From positions 1-41,911 of the forward strand of contig NZ_JASDDJ010000027.1 of the NCBI RefSeq assembly GCF_030407455.1: a stretch of DNA of 41,911 nucleotides. Direction: 5' to 3'. Each line of letters starts with the position of its first letter. Positions within the stretch are counted from its first letter, which is position 1. The notes beneath the pieces were generated by a model. The model saw nothing but the letters and a program-made list of their open reading frames with translations. It ran no database searches and had not been told where the DNA came from. The DNA comes from Psychrobacter sp. 5A.1 (lineage in GTDB: Bacteria > Pseudomonadota > Gammaproteobacteria > Pseudomonadales > Moraxellaceae). The position numbers were made by a program, and so were the translations under genes. This document shows positions 1-9,085 of this stretch, piece by piece.

Positions 1-74
1 AAGTATTCGATCTGGTATTCTTTTATATTAACTATGGTTATGTCTGATGACAGCATACTTTTTAGAACACCACC
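1..74. mobile_element. Terminal fragment of an insertion sequence (left window edge)
   Basis: Read outward on the minus strand, the sequence from base 74 begins GGTGGTGTTCTAAAAAGTAT and runs off the window. Bases 3-77 are the exact reverse complement of 41837-41911. The boundary falls inside a coding sequence: the DUF1853 reading frame is family-like up to about base 77 and then becomes unrelated residues and a stop at 62-64. This is what an IS end inside a gene looks like. No transposase is visible, so the family cannot be named. Confidence 0.6.
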
Positions 75-574
75 AAAAACTTGATGGCCAGCTCCCAATG
101 CTCAATCAGCTTGTCTTGATGATTGTATAAAATTAGATCTATTTCTCCAGTCGTTTGCTTACCATTATATAGCTGCACATTATTAGCGAGCGTCTCGTAC
201 GGATGCAGTTTGCGTGCGAACCCATCCTCTAACCAAAATGACAGTAACCCTTCAAAATGAAATCCTAATCGATTGGGACTTGGGCGCTTGAGCAAATAGC
301 GAGTCAGCGCTTGATAGTCATTAGTGGTATCCAGCTCTGTTAACCGCTGCTCATACGCCTCAAACTGTGCCCGCCAAAAGCTAGCGCTATGAACTGAAAT
401 AGCATGTGTATTTTCATGCGGTGCAAAGTCTAACCACTGCGTTAAGACGTTAGGACAAGCCAGCGCATAAGCCAAATCACGCACGTAGGGTCGACGGTAA
501 CGCTCCCAAGGAGCATCATCTATAAGGCGGGTAGAGGTAGGCTGATTGACAGGCTCTGACATAGGATAAACCAT
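62..574 (-). pseudogene. DUF1853 family protein, 3' end cut off by an insertion
   Basis: The encoded 170 residues resemble the N-terminal part of the DUF1853 family, whose function is not known to me. The family-like blocks are the LGFHFEGLLSFWLEDG stretch, a TGEIDLILYN segment and a final HWELAIKF. After HWELAIKF only four unrelated residues (LVVF) follow before the stop, and these are encoded by the insertion-sequence end. Complete family members are, from memory, roughly 100 or more residues longer. The start may be base 574 or the second ATG at 562 (MSEPVNQ); neither has a strong ribosome binding site. The protein is probably non-functional, unless the domain tolerates loss of its C-terminal half. 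The rest of the gene should lie beyond the inserted element, outside the window. Confidence 0.72.
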
Positions 575-664
575 CGTAACGTTGTAGCATTTACCCTAAC
601 GGCTCGCTATATAAAAGTCTATAGGACACGAGTATCGGCTAGGGTAGTGCTCAGTTTTTCGGCT

Positions 665-844
665 TTAAAACATGATATTAATGTGATGAATATGAATGCT
701 GATATCAGGCGGTGATAGCAAGTAAGGTAATAAAATGCTGAGTATCATTTTTAGTATTGGCAGTAGCCGTTTTGATAAGTTGCTAGGCGCATTATGCGGT
801 GGCTGCTGCTCTAAATGAGATGGGGTGTGATCTTGCTGAGTCAT
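665..844 (-). CDS. Hypothetical small protein with one hydrophobic helix
   Basis: Starting at base 844, a 59-residue ORF begins MTQQDHTPSHL and has GGAG six bases upstream of the ATG, a better site than the in-frame ATG at 856. The N-terminal half is polar and rich in Gln, His and Pro. Residues about 25-46 are a Leu/Ile-rich stretch (RLLPILKMILSILLPYLLSP) that could span or lie on the membrane. I recognise no family. It sits alone between the broken DUF1853 gene and an accessory gene. It could be a real small membrane peptide, a gene remnant, or chance. Confidence 0.35.
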   Translation of the reverse strand: MTQQDHTPSHLEQQPPHNAPSNLSKRLLPILKMILSILLPYLLSPPDISIHIHHINIMF

Positions 845-921
845 GTTTAGCTCCATATTTACCGTAACTTGATTGATACGGCTGGTATGAAGGTATTTTA
901 TGAAATAGAGTAATTCGATAG

Positions 922-954
922 TTCTATATAGAAAATGTCAAAGTTCTATAGAAC
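922..954. repeat. Two closely spaced 12-bp palindromes
   Basis: TTCTATATAGAA (922-933) and GTTCTATAGAAC (943-954) are both perfect palindromes sharing the TTCTATA half. Their centres are 21 bases apart, about two helical turns. The second overlaps the stop codon of the 946-1788 gene. They could be a dimeric operator, a recombination site, or a relic of an insertion. No adjacent promoter is obvious. Confidence 0.45.
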
Positions 955-1788
955 GTCATCAGCTTTCTTTAACCATTTTGCAATAAAATCTTTTTTAACT
1001 GACAGCCCTAGTCCCTCAGCTTTAGCTTGAATAAGCTTATTAAGTTCTCCATAAGGATCGGCTAGGTGTTCTTTATCATATTCAGCCATTTTAATAAGCG
1101 TAGTCACTAAAGCTTGCATAGAACCTACACTTTTATGGTGTGTTGGCTCGTCATCAACTGAGTTGTCTTCTAATTCAACTTCAGCTTGTGCAAGTTGGAT
1201 TTTAAGGTGTTCTATTTTTATTTTTGCTTCTATCAGCTTTTGAGCTAAACCTTCATGGCTTGTTTGGTATTCTAAATTAAAAAAGTTTCCTACATCAATC
1301 TTATAGAAATACATTTCTTCGTAAATATAAGTTTGAGGTTCAATATATAGCTCATTAGCTCTATCAAAATCAAAAGGCTTTCTTTTACGGTTCAAGTAAT
1401 CATCATCATGTTGTTCTTGTAAATCAACAACTTCAACTATATTGACCTTTTGGATATAAAGTGAGTCAGCATCTGCATTAAAATTTCCAAGTAGCTTATT
1501 CCAAGGACACTCTCTATAGTCATTGTATTCAGAAAAAACTTTACGAACAATGCCTGTAGGTGGTCTGATGTAACCCTCGAAAAGAAATCTAGCCTCATCG
1601 ATAGTTGAGCTGAAATTTCCTTTTATAATAGCTCTTAGATAACCTTTGTAATAGAAGCAAGGTTCTATTTCTGATTGTCGAATGAAATCCAGAACACTCT
1701 TTTTCAAATATCCTAATGATGAGTCATCGACATTTTTACTTTTAATAATCAATTGAGAAACTTCAGTAAAGTCTAAATATTTGAACAT
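946..1788 (-). CDS. Accessory protein of unknown function, 280 aa
   Basis: The protein is soluble, with no signal peptide or membrane segment. It has an N-terminal region rich in aromatic and acidic residues (1-175), a heptad-like helix at about 180-207 ([20 protein letters not shown]), and a C-terminal helical domain at about 225-280 ending [16 protein letters not shown]. This tail resembles a short C-terminal domain that I have seen on assorted accessory and phage-associated proteins, where it ends in a K/R-W/Y-LK-A pattern; this is a resemblance, not an identification. The start at 1788 has AAGG seven bases upstream. The DNA is visibly more AT-rich than the flanking housekeeping genes. It lies next to tRNA-Pro, beyond a terminator, and its stop overlaps a 12-bp palindrome. 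All this suggests horizontally acquired cargo. Function unknown. Confidence 0.7.
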   Translation of the reverse strand: MFKYLDFTEVSQLIIKSKNVDDSSLGYLKKSVLDFIRQSEIEPCFYYKGYLRAIIKGNFSSTIDEARFLFEGYIRPPTGIVRKVFSEYNDYRECPWNKLLGNFNADADSLYIQKVNIVEVVDLQEQHDDDYLNRKRKPFDFDRANELYIEPQTYIYEEMYFYKIDVGNFFNLEYQTSHEGLAQKLIEAKIKIEHLKIQLAQAEVELEDNSVDDEPTHHKSVGSMQALVTTLIKMAEYDKEHLADPYGELNKLIQAKAEGLGLSVKKDFIAKWLKKADDVL

Positions 1789-1836
1789 ATTGGAACCTTA
1801 TAATAGTTTTCTTGCTACACTCACCAAATTTAGCAC

Positions 1837-1874
1837 AAAAAAAAGCCAACCATTGAAAACAATGATTGGCTTTT
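1837..1874 (-). terminator. Intrinsic terminator downstream of tRNA-Pro
   Basis: AAAAGCCAA-C-CATTG, loop AAAA, then CAATG-A-TTGGCTTTT. The stem is 15 positions long with one mismatch. On the minus strand it is followed by a run of eight T (bases 1844-1837). It ends tRNA-Pro transcription and insulates the 946-1788 gene from it. Confidence 0.85.
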
Positions 1875-1891
1875 CTCTTTACTGCTATGTT

Positions 1892-1968
1892 TGGTCGGAA
1901 CGGCAGGATTTGAACCTGCGACCACTACACCCCCAGTGTAGTGCGCTACCAGACTGCGCTACGCCCCG
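1892..1968 (-). tRNA. tRNA-Pro (anticodon GGG)
   Basis: The 77-nt cloverleaf has acceptor strands CGGGGCG and CGTTCCG (with two G-U pairs), a D arm beginning TAGCGCAGTCTGGTAGCGC, an anticodon arm CTACA-CTGGGGG-TGTAG with GGG at positions 34-36, and a T arm GCAGGTTCAAATCCTGC. CCA is encoded. The first base C (C1 pairing with G72) is typical of bacterial tRNA-Pro. It reads Pro codons CCC and CCU. A promoter lies directly upstream and a terminator directly downstream, so it is a single-gene transcription unit. Confidence 0.95.
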
Positions 1969-1979
1969 AGTGACTGACT

Positions 1980-2007
1980 ATTTTACGCAAAATTATGTAT
2001 ATTGCAA
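1980..2007 (-). promoter_or_regulatory. Promoter of tRNA-Pro
   Basis: On the minus strand, a -35 box TTGCAA (2007-2002), a 16-base spacer and a -10 box TAAAAT (1985-1980). The -10 box ends 11 bases before the tRNA 5' end, a spacing that fits a very short leader. Confidence 0.7.
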
Positions 2008-2082
2008 GGGCTATTTCTAGCAGCCAAAATCTATCACATTATTTTGCCTATCACAGTCAGCTGAACTAACCAGTAGCTTACC

Positions 2083-3612
2083 TTAACCCAATAACTCTTT
2101 TAGGATTTGGTTCACTTGCTGCGGGTTGGCACTACCGCGACTGGCTTTCATAACTTGACCGACCAGACCGTTAAAGGCTTTTTCTTTACCGCCACGATAC
2201 TCATCAACCATTGCTTGATTTTTCCCAATGACGTCTTCAACGATGGCTTTAATAGCGCCAGTGTCCGTTTCTTGCTTGAGGCCTTTGTCTTCGATGATCT
2301 TATCGGCTGCATCATCAGCATCGCCGCCTTCACGCTCGTATAGAGCACTAAAGACTTTCTTAGCCAATTTGCCAGATAGCGTGTCGTCTTTGATACGTTT
2401 TAGCATACCCGCCAATTGCTTGGCGCTGATAGGAGAGTCGATGATGTCTTTGTCATCTTTATTCAGAGCGCCCAGTAGATCACCCATGACCCAGTTGCCA
2501 GCCATTTTGGCATCTGATTGTCCCACTTCAGCGACCACGTCTTCGAAGTAATCGGCAATTTGGCGACTACCAGTCAAGATACGAGCATCATATTCTGATA
2601 GACCAAGCGCTTCTTCAAAACGTGCACGACGGGCAACTGGTAGCTCAGGCATAGCGGCTTTAATCGCATCAACTGTATGCTGCTCGATACGGACAGGCAG
2701 CAGATCAGGATCAGGGAAATAGCGATAGTCGTTGGCATCTTCTTTGGTACGCATCACACGAGTTTCATCGCGCTCTGGATCATATAGCATCGTCGCCTGA
2801 ACGACTTTGCCACCGTCCTCTAAGATATCGATTTGACGCTCGATTTCACGATTGATAGCACGTTCGATGAAGCGGAACGAGTTTAAGTTTTTTAGCTCAG
2901 TACGCGTACCGAGATCATCACCAGGCTTGCGTATAGAGACGTTACAATCACAGCGGAACGAGCCTTCTGCCATGATAGCGTCTGAGATACCCAGCCAAGT
3001 GACCAACTGATGAATGGCTTTGATGTAGGCAAGCGCTTCATGAGCAGAGCGCATATCAGGCTCAGAGACGATTTCAATCAGCGGTGTACCAGCACGGTTG
3101 AGATCGACGCCAGTCATACCATCGACAGCATCATGCACCGATTTACCAGCATCTTCTTCTAGATGCGCGCGGGTGATACCCATACGTTTAGGGTATTCGT
3201 TCTTTTCCCCTTCATTGACCACGACATCGATGTAGCCTTCACCGACGATCGGGTTGGCCATCTGAGTGATTTGATAGCCTTTCGGCAAATCAGGGTAAAA
3301 GTAGTTTTTGCGGTCAAACGTATTAAATAGACCTAACTCAGCGTTGACGCCGATACCGAATTTTAGCGCGCGATCGACCACGCCAGCATTTAGTACTGGC
3401 AACACACCAGGCAAGCCCAAATCGACGATGCTGGCTTGACTGTTTGGCTCGTGACCGAAGTCAGTCGGCGCACTTGAGAATATTTTACTTTCCGTGTTCA
3501 ACTGGCAATGAATCTCAATGCCGATGACGACTTCATAACCATCAACGAACAGCTCTTTACGCACGGCGTGCTCGCGGACGGCATTGTTATCAGTAGTAGT
3601 TGCTGTATTCAT
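2083..3612 (-). CDS. gatB: Asp-tRNA(Asn)/Glu-tRNA(Gln) amidotransferase subunit B
   Basis: GatB is the tRNA-binding and kinase subunit of the cytosolic GatCAB complex. It phosphorylates the misacylated Asp or Glu on tRNA, after which ammonia from GatA converts it to Asn or Gln. The 509-residue protein has the family N-terminus [20 protein letters not shown], then [10 protein letters not shown], a [17 protein letters not shown] block, and the C-terminal YqeY-like domain ending [13 protein letters not shown]. An upstream in-frame extension to 3708 exists, but the ATG at 3612 has AAAGGAG eight bases upstream and matches the family length. The ATG overlaps the gatA stop by one base (TAATG), so the two are translationally coupled. 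Which substrate it uses cannot be told from this window. Confidence 0.95.
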   Translation of the reverse strand: MNTATTTDNNAVREHAVRKELFVDGYEVVIGIEIHCQLNTESKIFSSAPTDFGHEPNSQASIVDLGLPGVLPVLNAGVVDRALKFGIGVNAELGLFNTFDRKNYFYPDLPKGYQITQMANPIVGEGYIDVVVNEGEKNEYPKRMGITRAHLEEDAGKSVHDAVDGMTGVDLNRAGTPLIEIVSEPDMRSAHEALAYIKAIHQLVTWLGISDAIMAEGSFRCDCNVSIRKPGDDLGTRTELKNLNSFRFIERAINREIERQIDILEDGGKVVQATMLYDPERDETRVMRTKEDANDYRYFPDPDLLPVRIEQHTVDAIKAAMPELPVARRARFEEALGLSEYDARILTGSRQIADYFEDVVAEVGQSDAKMAGNWVMGDLLGALNKDDKDIIDSPISAKQLAGMLKRIKDDTLSGKLAKKVFSALYEREGGDADDAADKIIEDKGLKQETDTGAIKAIVEDVIGKNQAMVDEYRGGKEKAFNGLVGQVMKASRGSANPQQVNQILKELLG

Positions 3613-5108
3613 TATACCGTCTCCTTTGCGATGGCAGAGTGCTGTAGATGATGATCCGTATGCTGCTGGAACAGGTGCGCGGTCGTGAGCAGTTGACTCT
3701 CTTGCCAATGCTTACCGATTAATTGCAATCCAATTGGTAGACCGTCTGAGGTCAAACCGACTGGTTGGCTGAGCGCAGGCAGACCCGCTAAGTTGACCGC
3801 GATGGTATAAACATCGCCTAAGTACATGGTCGCAGGGTCAAGATTGTCGCTGAGCTTGTAAGCAGCAGTTGGTGCAGTTGGACTGGCAATCACATCACAG
3901 CTCGCAAACGCTTCATCGAAGTCTTTTACGATTAAACGGCGGATTTTTTGGGCTTTGGTGTAGTAAGCATCAAAGTAGCCTGCCGAGAGCGCATAAGTGC
4001 CGGTCAAGATACGGCGCTGTACTTCAGGGCCAAAGCCTTCAGAGCGTGAGCGTGTGTATAGATCGATCAGATCGGTCGGATTCTCACAGCGATAGCCGAA
4101 ACGTACGCCATCGAAGCGAGATAGGTTTGATGATGCCTCGGCAGGGGCTAGCATATAATAAGTGGCAAGCGTGATTTCAGGATCAGTGATGTTCACTTCT
4201 ACAATCGTTGCGCCCAGCTCTTCGTACTTCTTCAGCGCAGCACGAGATGCTTGTTCAACTTCGCTATCAAGCCCTGCACCGAAGTATTCTTTGGCCACAC
4301 CGATACGCAAGCCAGCAAATGGTTTGTCACCAGCAGCAGCTTCTGCGTCGTTGATGTCTTGTACGTAGTCAGGCATATCGTATTTGATAGAAGTCGCATC
4401 GCGTGGATCGTGACCAATCATTGGCTGTAGCAGGTAAGCGCAATCTTTAGCACTGCGTCCCATACTACCAGCTTGATCCAAACTTGAAGCGTAGGCAATC
4501 ATGCCGAAGCGTGATACACGGCCATAAGTAGGCTTGATACCCGTTAAGCCGCAGAATGAAGCTGGCTGACGAATAGAGCCGCCAGTATCACTACCGGTGG
4601 CGACTGGAACAAAACCAGCGGCAACGGCGGCAGCACTACCACCTGACGAGCCACCAGGGACACGCTCTAGGTTCCAAGGATTCTGTACCGTGCCGTAGTA
4701 TGAGCTGCTATTGTCTGAGCCCATCGCAAACTCATCCATATTGAGCTTGCCTAAGCTAATCATGCCTGCTTTGTCGATGTTAGAGACGATAGTAGCACTA
4801 TAAGGTGAGATGAAGTTATGGAGCATCTTTGAGCCACAAGTCGTCAGTACGCCTTGGGTACAAAAGATGTCCTTGTGTGCCATTGGGACGCCGAGTAATG
4901 GGCGTTGATCGCCCTGTGCACGCATCTCATCTGCCGCTTTTGCTTGCGCACGTGCCGTCTCAGAGGTATGAGTGATAAAGCTGTTGATCTTGCTGTCTAG
5001 CGCGTCGATACGCTTGATGTAGTGTTCGGTTAATTCCGCGCTGCTAAATTGTTTGTCTTGCAAGCCAGTAATAAGCTGCTGGGTACTTAATAAATGAAGT
5101 TCAGACAT
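3612..5108 (-). CDS. gatA: Asp-tRNA(Asn)/Glu-tRNA(Gln) amidotransferase subunit A
   Basis: GatA is the glutaminase of GatCAB and supplies ammonia for transamidation. It belongs to the amidase-signature family and is 498 aa, a normal length. The Ser-cisSer-Lys triad is intact at the positions of the S. aureus enzyme: Lys79 (in [11 protein letters not shown]), Ser154 (in [11 protein letters not shown]) and nucleophile Ser178 (in [16 protein letters not shown]). It starts at 5108, 81 bases after gatC, with no strong Shine-Dalgarno. It overlaps gatB by one base, so gatC-gatA-gatB form one minus-strand operon. Confidence 0.97.
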   Translation of the reverse strand: MSELHLLSTQQLITGLQDKQFSSAELTEHYIKRIDALDSKINSFITHTSETARAQAKAADEMRAQGDQRPLLGVPMAHKDIFCTQGVLTTCGSKMLHNFISPYSATIVSNIDKAGMISLGKLNMDEFAMGSDNSSSYYGTVQNPWNLERVPGGSSGGSAAAVAAGFVPVATGSDTGGSIRQPASFCGLTGIKPTYGRVSRFGMIAYASSLDQAGSMGRSAKDCAYLLQPMIGHDPRDATSIKYDMPDYVQDINDAEAAAGDKPFAGLRIGVAKEYFGAGLDSEVEQASRAALKKYEELGATIVEVNITDPEITLATYYMLAPAEASSNLSRFDGVRFGYRCENPTDLIDLYTRSRSEGFGPEVQRRILTGTYALSAGYFDAYYTKAQKIRRLIVKDFDEAFASCDVIASPTAPTAAYKLSDNLDPATMYLGDVYTIAVNLAGLPALSQPVGLTSDGLPIGLQLIGKHWQESQLLTTAHLFQQHTDHHLQHSAIAKETV

Positions 5109-5189
5109 AAGGTGTCGTCCGTCAAAATGTTAATAGCATAAAATAAAATGGGATAATGGCAAATACGTGATTAGGTTATTCGATCACTA

Positions 5190-5504
5190 TTATTCAATCA
5201 CCTGAGGCACAAGGTATAGACCTTCTTCTACGGCAGGCGCGACTGACTGATTTCGCTCGCGATTGATATCGTGTTTGGCCACATCAGCACGCAGCTCTTG
5301 GCAAGCTTCATGGATATTGGCTAATGGTTTGATGTCTGTGGTATCAACGCTAGATAGCGTCTGCATGAGCTTCAATACTTTACTGATATCATCGGCATAG
5401 CTATCGGCTGTATTTTCATCGACACCTAAACGAGCAAGGTTGGCAACTTCTAGGATTTCTTCACGGCTGACGTTGCTGTCAGACGTTGCTGGCTGCTGAG
5501 ACAT
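5190..5504 (-). CDS. gatC: Asp-tRNA(Asn)/Glu-tRNA(Gln) amidotransferase subunit C
   Basis: This is the small (104 aa) subunit that stabilises GatA and bridges it to GatB. After a short polar N-terminus it has the family pattern SREEILEVANLARLGVDEN, a helical stretch ISKVLKLMQTLSSVDTTDIKP, and the C-terminal EGLYLVPQVIE, which matches the usual Y-VP-V ending. GGAG lies six bases before the ATG. It is the first gene of the gatCAB operon and is divergent from mreB across a 674-base gap. Confidence 0.93.
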   Translation of the reverse strand: MSQQPATSDSNVSREEILEVANLARLGVDENTADSYADDISKVLKLMQTLSSVDTTDIKPLANIHEACQELRADVAKHDINRERNQSVAPAVEEGLYLVPQVIE

Positions 5505-5679
5505 AGTTTCTCCAGTTAAGGACAGTTTTTGTTAGAGTAGTTGGTTACGAAAACTAAAATACGTAAGCGCTAAAATAGAAACAACTAAAATACAAACAAA
5601 TAATAAGTTGGCTTATTATAAAGCATCTGACTCAAGTTTACAGAGCATGACGCTTGATTGATGCACAATCTAAACCAAC

Positions 5680-5730
5680 AGACAGTATCAGCCAATAGAT
5701 AGTATTAATTAATAGATAGTATCAGCCAAG
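5680..5730. repeat. Three tandem 17-bp units
   Basis: The units are AGACAGTATCAGCCAAT, AGATAGTATTAATTAAT and AGATAGTATCAGCCAAG, immediately adjacent. Units 1 and 3 differ at 2 positions; unit 2 is more diverged. The 17-base period is not a multiple of three and there is no ORF, so this is a non-coding minisatellite-like array. Confidence 0.75.
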
Positions 5731-5999
5731 ACACAATGATTCACAAAGAGTTGCAAAACTGACCGTATAATTCACGATAGATTCTCAATTGCTTACCCAT
5801 TCTGTTCTGAAATACGTTACAGTATGCATCTGCTACTAAGCAAAACACTCATCTGCCTGTAGAGCCTTGTTAGTTATCGAATTAAATGATGTTTCACTGA
5901 GTTGAAAGGTATTCACTACTATTTCAAACTTTGTAACAACTTTTGGCGTCTAAGACAAAAATCCTTACTTACTGATGCAAATACCTATGTTTTTTTTGA

Positions 6000-6020
6000 G
6001 CTAAATCGGTATAATTTAGC
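6000..6020 (+). promoter_or_regulatory. Candidate mreB promoter -10 inside a palindrome
   Basis: A perfect TATAAT at 6010-6015 sits inside the inverted repeat GCTAAAT-CGGTATA-ATTTAGC (6000-6020). The only upstream -35 candidates are T-rich and weak. The mreB start codon lies 160 bases downstream. The palindrome could be an operator or chance; I cannot separate these. Confidence 0.4.
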
Positions 6021-6091
6021 CCAGTTTTTTCATTTCATCATTATTGCTTGGGTTTTGACTTGTTGTGATGGTTAACTTTCGCTACAAGTAA

Positions 6092-7207
<1,116 letters not shown>

Positions 7208-7301
7208 ATCTTCCATGTCCGTATTTGCTCTATAGCGTGTGCAATATTGATAATGATGATTTTCATAAATGATAAAACCATAAGTATAGTCGGTTCAATA
7301 T

Positions 7302-7374
7302 AATTTGGATACAAGGAAGCCGAGCGAAAGTACTACAAGTAGTAGGCTAAGCGAGACTGATACCGTACCCAATT
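7302..7374. repeat. Imperfect palindromic intergenic repeat, probably dispersed
   Basis: The outer arms AATTTGGATAC (7302-7312) and GTACCCAATT (7365-7374) pair imperfectly. At the centre is the perfect hairpin TACTAC-AA-GTAGTA (7331-7344). From memory this layout resembles short interspersed repeats seen between genes in Psychrobacter genomes. Only one copy is visible here, so its dispersed nature is not shown by this window. Confidence 0.5.
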
Positions 7375-7398
7375 GATAAAGGATTGATTGTATATAAA

Positions 7399-7429
7399 AT
7401 TAAAGGTAGCCGATTGTGCTACCTTTAAT
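7399..7429 (+). terminator. Perfect 12-bp hairpin after mreB
   Basis: ATTAAAGGTAGC, loop CGATTGT, then GCTACCTTTAAT. The stem is perfect, but a long T run is missing (TTTAATTGCATT follows). It may be a weak terminator or an mRNA-stabilising structure that sets the ratio of mreB to mreCD expression. Confidence 0.55.
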
Positions 7430-7525
7430 TGCATTCATTCGTACTATCACCCAATATCCTCGATAAACACTCATGCTTCAAATCAGTGCTATTGTTCATT
7501 TTAGAATTTTTAAATCAGACGACTT

Positions 7526-8383
7526 ATGACTCCAAGTATTTTTGCGCGCCAGCCGTTATCACTTCGTAAGACTGCCATTGTATTGATAGCAGCCTTAATA
7601 CTGATGTGGTTTGATAGCAAAAATTCAGAATGGTTTCAGCCAGTACGTAGTACCAGCCATGCCGCGATGCAGCCTATTTATGAGCTGTCTTTATTGCCAA
7701 GCTATGCCAAGCATTGGGCAAGTGGCAGCCTGCAATCAAAAGAAGCACTGCGTCGCGAAAATATGCAGCTAAAGTCGCAACTGATACATGCGCATGCCAA
7801 GCTACAACAGCAAGACTATATTTTGGCACAGAATGCACGTTTGCAAGGCATTCTATCTACCACCACGCCTGAGCAGTTTGATCTTAATCTGGCGCAAGTC
7901 ATCGGGACAGATACCAATTTGCTCAGACAGATTGTGGTGCTCAATAAAGGTGAGCAAGATGGTGTGCAAGTTGGACAAACAGTCATCGACGAAGATGGGG
8001 TATTAGGACAAATCATTAATGTTTATCCTAACACCAGCCGCCTACTGTTGATTACAGATGAGCAGCAGTCCGTTGCGGTCACCGTCAAACGCACAGGTCA
8101 GCGCGCGATCGTCACAGGCCAAGGCATTCCATCCTCATTGAGTCTCAATTATGTCTTCAAAACGTCGGATGTGCGCGTGGGTGATGAGTTGGTGTCGTCA
8201 GGTTTGGGTGGACGTATTCCTGCAGGTTATCGAGTCGGTCGTATCGCGCATGTCAAAGACGAGCAAACCGATAACTTTAGAACGATTGAAGTCACGCCAG
8301 CAGCTAACTTTATTGATAACGCTTATGTGCTCATACTTCAAGACAAGTTACTGAATGAGAGTAATACCGCTGTTGCTCGATAA
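7526..8383 (+). CDS. mreC: Rod shape-determining protein MreC
   Basis: MreC is a bitopic inner-membrane protein linking cytoplasmic MreB to the periplasmic cell-wall synthases. The 285-residue protein has a short cytoplasmic N-terminus, one membrane helix (about residues 15-29, KTAIVLIAALILMWF), a coiled-coil region (about 70-105, rich in Leu, Gln and Glu) and the periplasmic beta domain containing VGQTVIDEDGVLGQI and GLGGRIPAGYRVGRI, which are typical family blocks. mreD follows 144 bases downstream. Length and domain order are normal. Confidence 0.94.
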   Translation: MTPSIFARQPLSLRKTAIVLIAALILMWFDSKNSEWFQPVRSTSHAAMQPIYELSLLPSYAKHWASGSLQSKEALRRENMQLKSQLIHAHAKLQQQDYILAQNARLQGILSTTTPEQFDLNLAQVIGTDTNLLRQIVVLNKGEQDGVQVGQTVIDEDGVLGQIINVYPNTSRLLLITDEQQSVAVTVKRTGQRAIVTGQGIPSSLSLNYVFKTSDVRVGDELVSSGLGGRIPAGYRVGRIAHVKDEQTDNFRTIEVTPAANFIDNAYVLILQDKLLNESNTAVAR

Positions 8384-8527
8384 ATAACGATGGCATAAGC
8401 CTGTGGTTATCAGACCAATAAGCCTGTTTATTCAGGTCCTAATGTTTTTCACTTATAGTATTTACCTTGTCAAATCTCAATTCACAATATAACCGCAGTC
8501 ACCAAACACTCGCTAAGGTAAGTACCC

Positions 8528-9013
8528 ATGTCGTATCCTGATTCTGAGAATGCAACGGTACTATTGATAGTTGTGATTGTTCTGAGTTTCATCGCTGCAT
8601 CATCACTCAATGTATATCCATTAAGCCCTAGTATGGCCACGTTGCGCCCCATGGTTATGATCATGGTGCTGATTTTTTGGTTACTCTTCCAGCCACGTTA
8701 TGTCGGTATTTTTACCGCATTTACCGTCGGGATTATCGCTGATTTACTAATGGACACCCATTTAGGGCAGCAAGCCTTTGCAGCTGTCGTGGTCGCACTA
8801 GTGATCAAAGTCACTAGTATCTATGTCAGACAACTAAACACCATCACCGCTTGGTTAATTGCTAGTCTAGGGTTGATAGTCTTTCAGTTAAATCTATGGA
8901 TACTACAGATGTTTGTTCAAAATGTTTTTGTCGCCCAATCTGTGTTGTCATTACTCATGAGCATTCTCAGCTGGCCACTCGTGCTGTTTACTTTACGCAA
9001 GTTTTCGCGTTAA
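8528..9013 (+). CDS. mreD: Rod shape-determining protein MreD
   Basis: This 161-residue polytopic inner-membrane protein has about five hydrophobic helices (for example IVVIVLSFIAASSL, MVMIMVLIFWLLF, IFTAFTVGIIADLLMD, AFAAVVVALVIKV and a C-terminal LLMSILSWPLVLFTL). The segment FWLLFQPRYVGIFTAFTVGI followed by ADLLMDTHLGQQA matches the conserved MreD core, in which family members have a P-R-G--AF--GL--D---G-LG pattern. MreD works with MreC in the elongasome. It lies between mreC and maf in the standard order. Confidence 0.93.
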   Translation: MSYPDSENATVLLIVVIVLSFIAASSLNVYPLSPSMATLRPMVMIMVLIFWLLFQPRYVGIFTAFTVGIIADLLMDTHLGQQAFAAVVVALVIKVTSIYVRQLNTITAWLIASLGLIVFQLNLWILQMFVQNVFVAQSVLSLLMSILSWPLVLFTLRKFSR

Positions 9014-9085
9014 TGGCTCACCGTGACTTACCCACAAAATTTCCTAAAAGCACACACCATAAATTTATAAATGAAGAGAATGTCG

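Larger units (their letters stand above)
7208..7525. other. mreB-mreC intergenic region (318 bp)
   Basis: It contains no gene. It holds a palindromic repeat-like element (7302-7374) and a strong hairpin (7399-7429), both described separately. The mreC start follows at 7526. In many relatives mreB and mreC are closer, so a separate mreC promoter here is possible, but no clear -35/-10 pair is visible. Confidence 0.5.

Noticed and set aside
1781..2020. 79-codon plus-strand ORF across tRNA-Pro
   Set aside because: It is the antisense reading of the tRNA gene; the [17 protein letters not shown] peptide is a familiar artefact of tRNA antisense translation.
5680..5730. CRISPR-like array
   Set aside because: The units are immediately adjacent, without spacers, and there are no cas genes.
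9071..9085. Upstream start codons for maf
   Set aside because: The AAGAG site is correctly spaced only for ATG 9086, and the family motif SGSPRR starts right after it.
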